NCBI GenBank assembly: GCA_024635995.1
Contig: JAGXHW010000003.1
Location: 1-47,450 of the forward strand
Direction: 5' to 3'
Length of the DNA: 47,450 nucleotides
DNA from: Clostridiaceae bacterium
GTDB lineage: Bacteria > Bacillota > Clostridia > Peptostreptococcales > Tindalliaceae
Shown here: positions 15,682 through 23,905 of the stretch, one piece after another
Layout: each line of letters starts with the position of its first letter
Position numbering within the stretch: the first letter of the stretch is position 1
The notes under the pieces: model-generated
Told to the model about the DNA's origin: nothing
Seen by the model: only the letters and a program-made list of their open reading frames with translations
Database searches by the model: none
Translations under genes and position numbers: made by a program

Positions 15682-16872
15682 CTATGCCCTGTAGGGACGC
15701 TCGAAACGCTTTTCGTAGGCCCCATTCGCTTTCAGCTTTTGATCCCAGAATGAATTGATGAATTTCTTCCCCACCAGCTTGAAGAGCATTTGAACACCCG
15801 CTCCAAAGCGAACCGGTCTGGCCAGTTGGTGAATGTCACTTGTGCTAAATTCTCCCTTCAGCACCAGGGTTTCGATGGCTTTAACCAGGGGTTCCATCAT
15901 GCTTGTCCGGGCTTTCTCCGGCCTCATCTGTAAACTTTCCATACCACCCTTGATGGCTGTACCAAGGTAGGTTCTTCCCAATCTGATGGACAATTGCTCA
16001 AAATAGGCCTCCAGGTAGTGAGATTGGCTGCTTTCAGGGAACCCGGACTGCATAAAAAAACTGATACCCCCTGCAGAGGCCTGGAGCTTCTCCATAAAAC
16101 CCATCACATGGGAGGGCATGGCATGGACGTAGAGGGGCATAAAAAACATCACATTCTTTTCTCCTGTAAAAGCCTCTGCCCATTGCTCCCATTGATCTTC
16201 CTGCTTTAAATCACGCATCTCGACCCGGTCACCCAGGACTTTTTGCACTTCTTCCAAAATCAGTGCCGAATTGCTGCCACTCCTTCTGGGTGAACCGTTG
16301 TAAATCACCAGTCGATCCATGGGGTCCGTTGACCCAAAGGCTATGGCATGATTATTTGCTTTCCTGTTTTTAAGCGGTTGTAACTGCAAGCTGCCGTTGC
16401 CCACAAGGCGGAAGGCTTTGGATTTAAAATGAAAGGCCATGCGGACTAAATAATCCTCAATTACCGTTTCTTCCTGGTCGGTTAAACCTTCCAAGTCATA
16501 ATGAAAAACCATATCGGGATAGCGTTCGTACCGCGCAACGTGATGGCACTCGCCCTGGACCAGATCGATGTAAGGATGGTAGTGAGGGATCGTCCTGTCC
16601 AGAAAAACTTTCCCCTGATGGTTGATAAAACCCTGGGCGGTATCCAGCAGTAAAATGACTGTGTCACTGTTCACATAGTCAGAATAGGATGTAGTCATTT
16701 GATCTTTCATGACACATATGCCGGGCGTCTTTAGCCAGCAGTTCCAGCAGCCAATACATGGTGTGATGGGATCCTCCAACCTGACAATCTTCAAAGGCTC
16801 TTCAAAAATGCTTTTCACGGCTTCAACCATCTCTTCCGTTTGTTTTACCCGCAGATCAAACAATGTTTTCAT
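15682..16872 (-). CDS. Flavodoxin-like NADPH-dependent FMN reductase / iron-sulfur flavoprotein relative (two-domain)
   Basis: Probable flavin oxidoreductase with two flavodoxin-like halves, 396 residues. ATG 16872 is chosen: AGGAGAG lies about 6 bases upstream, and a longer frame (to 16989) would overlap the neighbouring gene. The first half keeps the cysteine cluster of iron-sulfur flavoproteins (CIGCWNC then C, near residues 38-52) but lacks the usual GSPR flavin phosphate loop at its start. The second half begins with a good FMN loop, YNGSPRRSGSN (near 195), but has no matching cysteine cluster. The pair may thus act as one unit with the cofactors split between domains. It follows the FGE-like gene on the same strand by 82 bp, so co-transcription is possible. 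Substrate unknown. Confidence 0.75.
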   Translation of the reverse strand: MKTLFDLRVKQTEEMVEAVKSIFEEPLKIVRLEDPITPCIGCWNCWLKTPGICVMKDQMTTSYSDYVNSDTVILLLDTAQGFINHQGKVFLDRTIPHYHPYIDLVQGECHHVARYERYPDMVFHYDLEGLTDQEETVIEDYLVRMAFHFKSKAFRLVGNGSLQLQPLKNRKANNHAIAFGSTDPMDRLVIYNGSPRRSGSNSALILEEVQKVLGDRVEMRDLKQEDQWEQWAEAFTGEKNVMFFMPLYVHAMPSHVMGFMEKLQASAGGISFFMQSGFPESSQSHYLEAYFEQLSIRLGRTYLGTAIKGGMESLQMRPEKARTSMMEPLVKAIETLVLKGEFSTSDIHQLARPVRFGAGVQMLFKLVGKKFINSFWDQKLKANGAYEKRFERPYRA

Positions 16873-16954
16873 CGCGTCTCTCCTGTCTTCCATATTTAGC
16901 ATTACTTCGAACTGTTCCATCAAGCTCCAATCTTTATGGTCCATTTCCTTCTTA

Positions 16955-17710
16955 TCAGTAAGACTTGGCCAACCGAAACCCAAGGTCATCTATTTTGAAC
17001 GTGGGGTGCCCACGACGGCGGCTGGTAGCCCCGCATCCTCTTGCTTCTTCTGCCCAGCTGCCGCCTCTAAAAATCCGGTATTCTCCATAGGTCTTTTCGT
17101 CATACAAATCCCAGCACCATTCCCATGTGTTTCCAAGCATGTCATGTAGTCCCCATTGGTTGGGCAGCTTTTTACCCACTTCATGAATCCTGCCTTCTGA
17201 ATTATCCTTATACCAGGCAATGTCTCTGATCTCTCCATATCGATAACCAGTTGATCCGGCTTTACAAGCATACTGCCATTCTGCGTCTGTCGGCAACCTG
17301 TACCCATCGGCGTCCCCTTCACAAATCACATTACCACTGTTTTCATCAAAGGTGTAGCATTTTTTCAATCCACATTCCTCAGACAACAGATTGCAGAAAG
17401 AAACAGCGTCGTACCATGATACATTTACCATTGGTCCGGCATTTGCCTCCAGAATGTCTTCCATTTCATCTTCAGCTTTGTGATGAGCTGCTTCATACAA
17501 GCCTTTAGTCACCGGATATTTAGCCAAAAGAAAAGGGTTAATTTCTACGTCTATTTCAATTTTTGTCAGCTTTCCTTTTTGACCAGGCAAGCTCATGGTG
17601 GAATCAGTACTGATCCATTTCTGTTCATCCCGATAGTCCCTGACAGTTTCCGTCCCAGCAGGAATAGACATCATCAGACTGTTTAAATTGAACATTAGTT
17701 GGCTGTTCAT
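16955..17710 (-). CDS. Formylglycine-generating-enzyme (SUMF1) family protein
   Basis: FGE-sulfatase fold protein, 251 residues. Signature segments are KYPVTKGLYE, NVSWYDAVSFCNLL, YRLPTDAEWQYACKAG, WGLHDMLGNTWEWCWD and FRGGSWAEEARGC, ending in DDLGFRLA. Family members either oxidise a Cys to formylglycine on sulfatases (copper-dependent) or serve other roles such as C-type-lectin-like binding or ergothioneine-type chemistry. The paired active-site cysteines of true FGE are not obvious here and no sulfatase gene is nearby, so a sulfatase-maturing role is unproven. AGGAGT lies 6 bases before ATG 17710. It sits between arr (upstream) and the flavoprotein gene (downstream), all on the minus strand. 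Confidence 0.85.
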   Translation of the reverse strand: MNSQLMFNLNSLMMSIPAGTETVRDYRDEQKWISTDSTMSLPGQKGKLTKIEIDVEINPFLLAKYPVTKGLYEAAHHKAEDEMEDILEANAGPMVNVSWYDAVSFCNLLSEECGLKKCYTFDENSGNVICEGDADGYRLPTDAEWQYACKAGSTGYRYGEIRDIAWYKDNSEGRIHEVGKKLPNQWGLHDMLGNTWEWCWDLYDEKTYGEYRIFRGGSWAEEARGCGATSRRRGHPTFKIDDLGFRLAKSY

Positions 17711-17781
17711 CGATTCACTCCTACTTATACTGTCTACTAATGTTGACTGTTTTCATACTTGACTTCCCAGATGAATTTCCC

Positions 17782-18180
17782 TTATTCGTTAATTGCCTCG
17801 ATGCCGAGCCGTTTAAGCTCGTCAAGGTGATCCCGCATTTTCTTTAGCTGCTCTTGGGAGTGTCCCTCCCAGTCCAGAACTTCGCCCACTACTCTGAGTG
17901 GCTGGCGTGTGCGATAGGACCTCGTTGGATTCCCTGGGAACTTTTTATCCGTCAGATTTGGGTCATCCTCGATGGTGCCAGTAGGCTCTACCAGATAGAT
18001 CCGTCCAGGTTCGTCGCCTAATGATAGTTCAGCTCCCCATATAGCCGCATCCAGTGTCGCAGTCAGATAGACGTAGTTCGCCTTCTTTCGCTCGCCATAG
18101 TTTGAGCTATGGCTGGGCTCCAACAAGTCCCCAAGCTTCAAGTCTGCTTTTGTTCCGTGGTAGAAAGGTCCAGAGTCCAT
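17782..18180 (-). CDS. arr: NAD(+)-rifampin ADP-ribosyltransferase (Arr)
   Basis: Small enzyme that transfers ADP-ribose from NAD+ to a hydroxyl of rifamycins, inactivating them. The 132-residue product matches the Arr family over its whole length: GPFYHGTKADL at the N-terminus, then SNYGERKKANYVYLTAT, AAIWGAEL, RIYLVEPTG, DDPNLTDKKFPGNPT and RSYRTRQPLRVVGEV. ATG 18180 is chosen because GGAGGG lies 7 bases upstream; in-frame ATGs at 18195 and 18213 are less well placed. No transposon boundary is visible around it and it looks like a resident chromosomal gene. Whether it confers resistance in the host cannot be read from sequence. Family members also occur in bacteria without known rifamycin exposure. 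Confidence 0.93.
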   Translation of the reverse strand: MDSGPFYHGTKADLKLGDLLEPSHSSNYGERKKANYVYLTATLDAAIWGAELSLGDEPGRIYLVEPTGTIEDDPNLTDKKFPGNPTRSYRTRQPLRVVGEVLDWEGHSQEQLKKMRDHLDELKRLGIEAINE

Positions 18181-18402
18181 TGACAATCCCTCCATTACAA
18201 TTTCTGTCCTCATTTTTTCATCTCTTTACTCCTTCTGGTTCTCGAAGATCCATGACTATTTTTTAATATACCCTTTTTATAACCTATTTGAAAATCTATT
18301 TTATATATGGAACCCTCAAATAATGGGTATCATTTCATTAGGACTATCTACGCAGTATCTTGGTCGGGAGTATGTATATTAAGTGGTGAAAGGGACGATT
18401 AT

Positions 18403-19274
18403 ATGTCCATTAAAACAGGGTTAGTCTGGAAAGCTGTTGTACCTGCCATCGTAGTTACCATCTCAGTTATGTTGATGGTAGCTTGTACAGACGCAAATCT
18501 GCCTGACACTGCAACGGAAGAAGCTCAAGAAACTTCAATAGAACCAGTAACTCCAGAAGCTGAAGAAGGGACTTCTGACAACAGTTTTGAGCAGTATTTA
18601 AGTTATTTGGGTGTAAGCAGGGAGCAATTGGAAAATGACCTTGGCACTTCGACAAAAATCGACGAAGGTGGACTTGAGTTTAAGGATGCCAAAATCAGAA
18701 TATGGTTTGAAAGTGATGAAGATACAGCAAAATCGATTAGTGTTTGGATAGATAACCCTGAGGTTGATTACAACGGTATAAAAAGAGGCGAACATATTAA
18801 TCGGTTCAGGGAAGTGTTCGGGGTACCGCTATCTGATAATACCGCTTCGGCTGAAGCCATTTTTGTTTATGAGCAAGTCTGGCTGATTGTTGACTATGAT
18901 CCCAACACAGGGAAAACCGCCGCGGTATATGTATCATCCCCAACCAATCCCAATTTTATAAATCCTATTACGGAATCAACTGCTGCAGAAATCCAGAATA
19001 CGATGGGTATAAAGCTGAATCTCCCTTATGATGCCCAAAATGTTGAATATTCAATGATTGATTCTGGTGAGGGCAAAGTGATCGCTCAGGCAAAGTTTGT
19101 GAAAACGGAATGGCGTACACTTACCGCGCACGGTCTGCCACAGCGCTGGAAGACATTTCGGGAGCTTATTATGACTGGAACACGATTAAAGATATCGAAG
19201 TGAGCTATTGCATCGGAGAAATACGTTATAACGAAGACAAGCAAGGCATCATCCTCTGGTATGTGGTAAAATGA
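18403..19274 (+). pseudogene. Frameshifted lipoprotein gene of unknown function
   Basis: The start ATG 18403 has AAAGGGAC upstream. A signal peptide with lipobox LMVAC places the product on the outer face of the membrane, followed by an acidic, Thr/Glu-rich linker and a folded domain. Frame 1 runs to a stop at 19203, but its last ~35 codons look like non-coding sequence. From about 19101 the reading frame shifted by two continues with a convincing protein tail: NGMAYTYRA, then EDISGAYYDWNTIKDIEV, IRYNED and ILWYVVK, ending at TGA 19274. One missing base, most simply an A in the AAAA run at 19102-19105, restores one continuous 290-residue protein. This is either a real single-base deletion or an assembly error in a homopolymer. 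The family is not named; similar tails occur in Firmicute lipoproteins. Confidence 0.8.
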
Positions 19275-19417
19275 CTCGCAACTTTGTGTTCATTCTATTT
19301 TATCATAGTGACTTTCTATAAAAACCATCCAAATTGCTTATTGGACTTTTCATTGTCCATGAGATAACCTAACCACAACAGCAACACATTCCTATATTGT
19401 AAAAGACACGTTCAGAC

Positions 19418-19446
19418 TTGGATTATACGAACAGGTTAACTATCAT
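19418..19446 (+). promoter_or_regulatory. Promoter of the Gfo/Idh/MocA gene
   Basis: TTGGAT and TATCAT are separated by exactly 17 bp and lie 25 bases before the start codon of the oxidoreductase gene. GAGGAGG serves as its ribosome binding site. Confidence 0.5.
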
Positions 19447-19470
19447 ATCACATCAAAGAGGAGGATATCC

Positions 19471-20649
19471 ATGGCTGACAAACAAGTCGTAATTGCACTG
19501 GTTGGTGGAGGTTACGCTGCCCTATTGCATCTCAATGGTTATTCAAAAGTTCATGGGGTGAATGTACGGATCAAAACGCTGGTAGACATTGATTTGGAAA
19601 AAGCATCAGTGCTGCAAAAAACGTATGGGATTGAACAGATCAGCGCAGAATTCAATGATGTTCTGACAGATCCTGAAATTGATATTATTGATATTGTCAC
19701 ACCACCTTCTCTGCATGTGGATATGGTATATGAAGCCATGAAAGCAGGAAAACATGTTATTTGTGAAAAACCCTTCACCGGGTACTTTGGATCTGAAGGA
19801 GATCCGGAACCAATTGGCCTCCATGTGTCCAAACGTAAGATGTACGAAACAGTCTGTCAGGAACTGGAAAAGGGAAGAGAAATTGTCACCGCCAGTGGCA
19901 AGCTTTTCATGTACGCTGAAAATTTTGTTTATGCACCAAACATTCGTAAGACTGCAGAGTTTATAGCCGCTAAAGGCAGCCGTATTCTTTTTATGAAAGG
20001 CGAAGCGAGCCTCAGGGGCTCAAGTTCTCCTGTTGCAGGACACTGGAACCAAACAGGTGGTGGCACCCTCATGCGCAATGCGATTCATCCCCTTACAGGC
20101 ATGTTATGGCTGAAAAAAAGGGAAGCTGCTGCAAGAGGAGAAGACATCCGTGTAGTGAGTGTAACAGCCGATGCTGGGAGGATAGTACCACAGCTGTCAG
20201 AAGAGGATCGACGCCATTTGAATGCAAATCCTTTGGATGTGGAGGACAACATAACCGTTACCCTCACCTTCTCCGATGGATCCAAAGCCCTTATTATAGG
20301 CTCTGACACATACCTGGGGGGCACAAAAACATATATTGAAGTTTATGCAAATGATGCAACTTTTAACTGTAATGTGGCACCAACAGATTATCTTCAAACA
20401 TATTTCTTAGATGAAAACAAAATCGAAGACATCTATCTTGCAGAGATGCTGCCTAATAAGCTTGGCTGGAACCGTTCCTTTGTGTCAGATGAAGTGCTCC
20501 GTGGCTTTTCTGGTGAACTTCAAGACTTTGTGGAATGTGTGGCCTTTGGCAGAAAACCCACAAGTGACTATGATCTGGCGGCAGAAGCCGTGAAGCTGGT
20601 CTATGCGGCATATTTGTCTGCCGAGGAGGGCAAAAAAATCGAATTATAG
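19471..20649 (+). CDS. Gfo/Idh/MocA-family NAD(P)-dependent oxidoreductase
   Basis: Predicted sugar- or polyol-type dehydrogenase, 392 residues. The N-terminal Rossmann fold has GGGYAALLHLNGY, slightly unusual for the usual GxGxxG. The hallmark CEKPF, whose Lys is catalytic, is present near residue 98. The C-terminal alpha/beta domain includes HPLTGML, whose His lies in the conserved substrate-binding region. An insertion of about 25 residues follows the EKP motif (the GYFGSEGDPEPIG segment), distinguishing it from common inositol dehydrogenases. It stands alone with its own promoter, so neighbours give no clue to the substrate. Confidence 0.88.
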   Translation: MADKQVVIALVGGGYAALLHLNGYSKVHGVNVRIKTLVDIDLEKASVLQKTYGIEQISAEFNDVLTDPEIDIIDIVTPPSLHVDMVYEAMKAGKHVICEKPFTGYFGSEGDPEPIGLHVSKRKMYETVCQELEKGREIVTASGKLFMYAENFVYAPNIRKTAEFIAAKGSRILFMKGEASLRGSSSPVAGHWNQTGGGTLMRNAIHPLTGMLWLKKREAAARGEDIRVVSVTADAGRIVPQLSEEDRRHLNANPLDVEDNITVTLTFSDGSKALIIGSDTYLGGTKTYIEVYANDATFNCNVAPTDYLQTYFLDENKIEDIYLAEMLPNKLGWNRSFVSDEVLRGFSGELQDFVECVAFGRKPTSDYDLAAEAVKLVYAAYLSAEEGKKIEL

Positions 20650-20683
20650 CGTCTGACCATTTATCTAATCACTTTCTCAATAT

Positions 20684-20978
20684 TTACATTGATGCTAAAA
20701 CATGACCATACATGTCAGCCACCAAGGCTTTTACCTGACTGCGGGTTGTCTTATGCATGAGCTCTTTGGCGGTACAGTATTTAACTGCCATTAAAACGAG
20801 TATCGAAGCTTTGGTTTTCGGCAACCAAAACAGCGTCAGCGGCCACATGTACTGAATGGTCCAAGCCGGTTATGTCTTTGTGGTGAATATACTTTCTGGT
20901 ATTTTGAAATAACTCATTTTCCAGAATGTCACGGACTGCTTTTTCAAAACGTATTCGTTGATGGACCTCAATGCGCAT
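20684..20978 (-). pseudogene. HD-domain phosphohydrolase remnant with internal deletion
   Basis: The first 56 codons from ATG 20978 (GAGG upstream) look like the start of a small HD-domain phosphohydrolase: NTRKYIHHKD, then GLDHSVHVAADAVLVAE. The frame then stops at TAA. A second, overlapping frame, reading MAVKYCTAKELMHKTTRSQ and ending at 20684, resembles the C-terminal end of the same family, where (D)KYC followed by E is typical. About 80-100 central residues, including the HD metal ligands, are missing. The gene is therefore dead: an internal deletion that also shifted the frame. Confidence 0.6.
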
Positions 20979-21076
20979 GAGATAACCTCTTCTAAGTTGA
21001 TGATAGTTTATTCATTATTATTCATATGAAAGAACTTTGCTTTTTCAATTTGAGTTCATGCAATTGCACTTGCACT

Positions 21077-21305
21077 TCATTTTCTTTTAGAATAGGTCAA
21101 AATCGTAATTCCATCAGAAACTATTACGCGATCAAGATGTAATTTAATTTCTTTGTAATTACCTTTGAACAATGATCTACCATTGCCTAATAAAGTTGGA
21201 ATGATGCCAATAATGTACTTATCAATGATATCTGCATTCATTAAATTTTCCACCAACCCGGCTCCACCAATATCCTTTAGGCGGTTATATTTGAAGTTAA
21301 AATCA
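21077..21305 (-). pseudogene. Dihydrofolate-reductase-like (RibD C-terminal) remnant
   Basis: In minus-strand translation, an open stretch with no start codon reads KDIGGAGLVENLMNADIID, then YIIGIIPTLLGNGRSLF, and ends at TGA 21077-21079. This is the C-terminal ~75 residues of the RibD-C/DHFR-like family (the GGAxLV and IIPxLLGxGxxLF motifs). The N-terminal two thirds are absent. Directly upstream lies the 3' end of the sensor kinase gene, so the remnant was cut off at that junction. Confidence 0.8.
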
Positions 21306-23015
21306 TTAAGATAGTGGCAGATTCATAGTAACTGTGGTCCCCACGTTTTTTACAGATTCAATACGCACCCCAAATTGTTCGCCATAATACAATTTAATCC
21401 TTTGATCCACATTTTTAATGCCCACACCACCTAGCTTAACATTGGAAATGTCCTCCATATGGATGGCCTTGGTATCAAACCCTTTTCCATTGTCCTTGAT
21501 GCTCATTAGAATTTGTCCCTGGTATAACTTCACTACAACTTCAATCCATCCAGGTTCTTCCAGTTCTCTGATACCGTGATAAATAGCATTTTCTACAATT
21601 GGTTGCAATAAAATCTTTGGTACCTTCACATCTTTTAATTCTTCTTCCAGATATAAATGATAATTCAGCTTCTCCTGATACCGTTGTTTCTGGATGAATA
21701 GATATTGTCTGACATGTTCCATTTCTTGTTCTAAGGTAATCATTTCTTCTCCGCGACTTAATGAAATTCTAAAGAAGCCGGCCAAAGATTTGGTAACGGC
21801 AATGACACTCTCTGAATCACCAAATTCTGCCATCCACACAATGGTATCCAGCGTGTTATACAGAAAATGAGGGTTAATCTGACTATGCAAAGCCTTGATT
21901 TCATATTCTCTTAAGTATTTCTCATTTTTTGACACTGCCTGCATGAGCACTTCAATTCGCTTAAGCATTTCATTAAAGCGCAAGGTCAGTTGTGTGGCTT
22001 CGTAGCTGCTATTCGTATCAATGTTTACTTCTTTCAAAGTGCTGTCTATGTCTTTCATGGCTTCTTCCAGGGCTTTGATAGGTTTGGTAATTCTACCTGC
22101 AATAACAACACCGCTGATAGTGACAAGCACCAGCAGGATCAAACCAATTACAACCAGTGTTTCAATGATTTGCCTTCTAATTATGTTAAGACCATCTAAA
22201 CTGGACACACCGACTAACGTCCAATCAGAATTTTCTATGTCATAATGATGGGTTAATATACCCATGTCTTTTTCATAACCAGACATAGAAGCAATTTTAA
22301 TCAGTTCTGCTGTCTTAATCGTGTCTTCAAAGTAGCTGGTGTCTGCATGATAAACCACTTCATCATATCCATTAAGTATAAAGACAAAGCCTTCATTCCC
22401 CAGGTTAAGATCTGTAAAGTAAGACTCTAATACCAGATACTTGATATCAATCAGCAGCACACCAATGTTTTCTCCCTCATCACCCAAAATTTCCTGCGAA
22501 ATGGAAATGACCCATTGATCCGTATCCATGGAAAAATCCTGCATTCTGGCAGAAGTCAGAACAGGCATGTCGCTCTCAATGGCTGCTCTATACCAGGGTT
22601 CTTCCATCATATCGGACGAAATCGTCATATCAAGTGCCTCTTCATTGGAAATAATCTGACCAACTTTACTCACAACGGTAATCGATTGCAAGTATTCATC
22701 AGAATCGATCGCTGAATGGATCAAAGCGCTTATGTTATCTCTTTTAGCATTAGAATCACCTTGCAAATACCCAATGGTATCAGGATGTTCCACAATGATT
22801 TTGGCAACTGCCTTGAGACGTTCAATATACACTTCCACATATTTGCCAGAATAATCGACCGCACCACTGGTTGAAATCAAGGTTTCATTTAGCAAGGTCG
22901 CGCTGATACTATAATACAAAATCACACCAAAAAGACTGATGGTACATATTGAGACCATCAGATAGTAGAATGCAATTTGAACTTTAATGTACTTAAAGAA
23001 TTTTAATTGTTTCAT
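21306..23015 (-). CDS. YesM-type sensor histidine kinase
   Basis: Membrane sensor kinase, 569 residues. A first transmembrane segment (about residues 10-35), a large extracellular dCache-like sensor (about 36-280) and a second membrane segment (about 282-305) lead into a HAMP linker. The transmitter is of the His_kinase (PF06580) type with the phospho-His in HSQINPHFLYNTLD (about residue 385). A HATPase domain follows with the N-box PIVENAIYHGI and the glycine loop DNGKGFD. Such kinases pair with AraC-type regulators and often sense sugars, peptides or cell-envelope cues. The partner regulator gene lies 21 bp upstream on the same strand. The 3' end abuts the RibD-C remnant. Confidence 0.93.
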   Translation of the reverse strand: MKQLKFFKYIKVQIAFYYLMVSICTISLFGVILYYSISATLLNETLISTSGAVDYSGKYVEVYIERLKAVAKIIVEHPDTIGYLQGDSNAKRDNISALIHSAIDSDEYLQSITVVSKVGQIISNEEALDMTISSDMMEEPWYRAAIESDMPVLTSARMQDFSMDTDQWVISISQEILGDEGENIGVLLIDIKYLVLESYFTDLNLGNEGFVFILNGYDEVVYHADTSYFEDTIKTAELIKIASMSGYEKDMGILTHHYDIENSDWTLVGVSSLDGLNIIRRQIIETLVVIGLILLVLVTISGVVIAGRITKPIKALEEAMKDIDSTLKEVNIDTNSSYEATQLTLRFNEMLKRIEVLMQAVSKNEKYLREYEIKALHSQINPHFLYNTLDTIVWMAEFGDSESVIAVTKSLAGFFRISLSRGEEMITLEQEMEHVRQYLFIQKQRYQEKLNYHLYLEEELKDVKVPKILLQPIVENAIYHGIRELEEPGWIEVVVKLYQGQILMSIKDNGKGFDTKAIHMEDISNVKLGGVGIKNVDQRIKLYYGEQFGVRIESVKNVGTTVTMNLPLS

Positions 23016-23035
23016 AGCAACACATTCCTCGCGTC

Positions 23036-23806
23036 CTACTCATCTCCCATTTGATTGCGGTATTGCTTTGGGGATGTACCCACTTCTTTTTTGAATTTGG
23101 TTGCAAAATAGTTGGGGTCTTCAAAGCCAACCGCATCGGCCACTTGGTAATTTTTCATGTCTGTTGTCAGGAGTAACACTTTAGCTTTTTCAATTCTTGA
23201 TTTAACCACATATTCCTGGAAAGACAACCCGTATAATTTCTTAAATAAACCTGATAGATACCCTTGACTCAGCCCTATTTGATCAGCCAATAACGTTAAC
23301 GATAAATCACTGCTGGATAAATGATTCTCCATAAAGTGATTGATGAACTGCTCGTATCCCTTGTCAGTTTCAATCCCTTGGTCACTTTTCATTTGATCTA
23401 TCACTTTCTCAAGCCGCTCATATTTTTGTGTTTCATTATATTTACTGATGAGTTGTATGATAATCTCAGTAATATCGCTTTTAGACACTGGCTTAAGAAC
23501 ATAATCATCCACACCAATTTTTAAGGCATACTGGGCATAGTCGAAATAATCATAACCCGTAATCAGAGCGATTCTGCAGTTTGGCGATATCACTTTAATG
23601 GCCTTGGCAAAATCTAACCCATTCATTTTAGGCATATTAATGTCTGCCAAAACAATATGAATGTCTTCCCTCTTGAAGATTTCCAACCCTTGGTCGCCAT
23701 TTTCAGCCTCGAATATGTTGCGGATATGTAGTGCTTCAAAATCCACTAACGTTATAATACCCCTCCGTACCAAAGGTTCATCATCAACAATAAGCATATT
23801 ATACAT
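23036..23806 (-). CDS. YesN-type response regulator (REC + AraC HTH)
   Basis: DNA-binding response regulator, 256 residues. The receiver domain has LIVDDEPLVRRG, the phosphoacceptor Asp in IVLADINMPKMNG (near residue 55) and the Lys in YVLKPVSK. The C-terminal AraC-type double helix-turn-helix (about 155-255) includes LADQIGLSQGYLSGLFKK and VADAVGFEDPNYFATKFKK. Two ATGs precede MYNMLIVDD; AAGGA is best spaced for ATG 23806, the start used here (23815 is also in frame). It is co-transcribed with the YesM kinase. The thiol-repair operon lies just upstream on the same strand and could be one of its targets, but no operator was identified. Confidence 0.9.
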   Translation of the reverse strand: MYNMLIVDDEPLVRRGIITLVDFEALHIRNIFEAENGDQGLEIFKREDIHIVLADINMPKMNGLDFAKAIKVISPNCRIALITGYDYFDYAQYALKIGVDDYVLKPVSKSDITEIIIQLISKYNETQKYERLEKVIDQMKSDQGIETDKGYEQFINHFMENHLSSSDLSLTLLADQIGLSQGYLSGLFKKLYGLSFQEYVVKSRIEKAKVLLLTTDMKNYQVADAVGFEDPNYFATKFKKEVGTSPKQYRNQMGDE

Positions 23807-23867
23807 CGCTACCATCCTTAAATCGTTCTTTTGGTTATATTATCTGAATTTTCTCTTGGAATGTCAA

Positions 23868-23898
23868 TGACGAGGTGCATGGGACACACACCTCGTCA
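23868..23898 (-). terminator. Hairpin after the MsrAB gene
   Basis: A perfect 10-bp stem (TGACGAGGTG with CACCTCGTCA) with an 11-base loop lies between MsrAB and the YesN gene. It has no good T-tract on either strand, so termination may be partial, letting some transcripts continue into the two-component genes. Confidence 0.5.
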
Positions 23899-23905
23899 AG
23901 TTGGT

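Noticed and set aside
16873-16989. Upstream extension of the flavoprotein gene to 16989
   Set aside because: It would overlap the FGE-like gene's 3' end; a good ribosome binding site supports 16872 instead.
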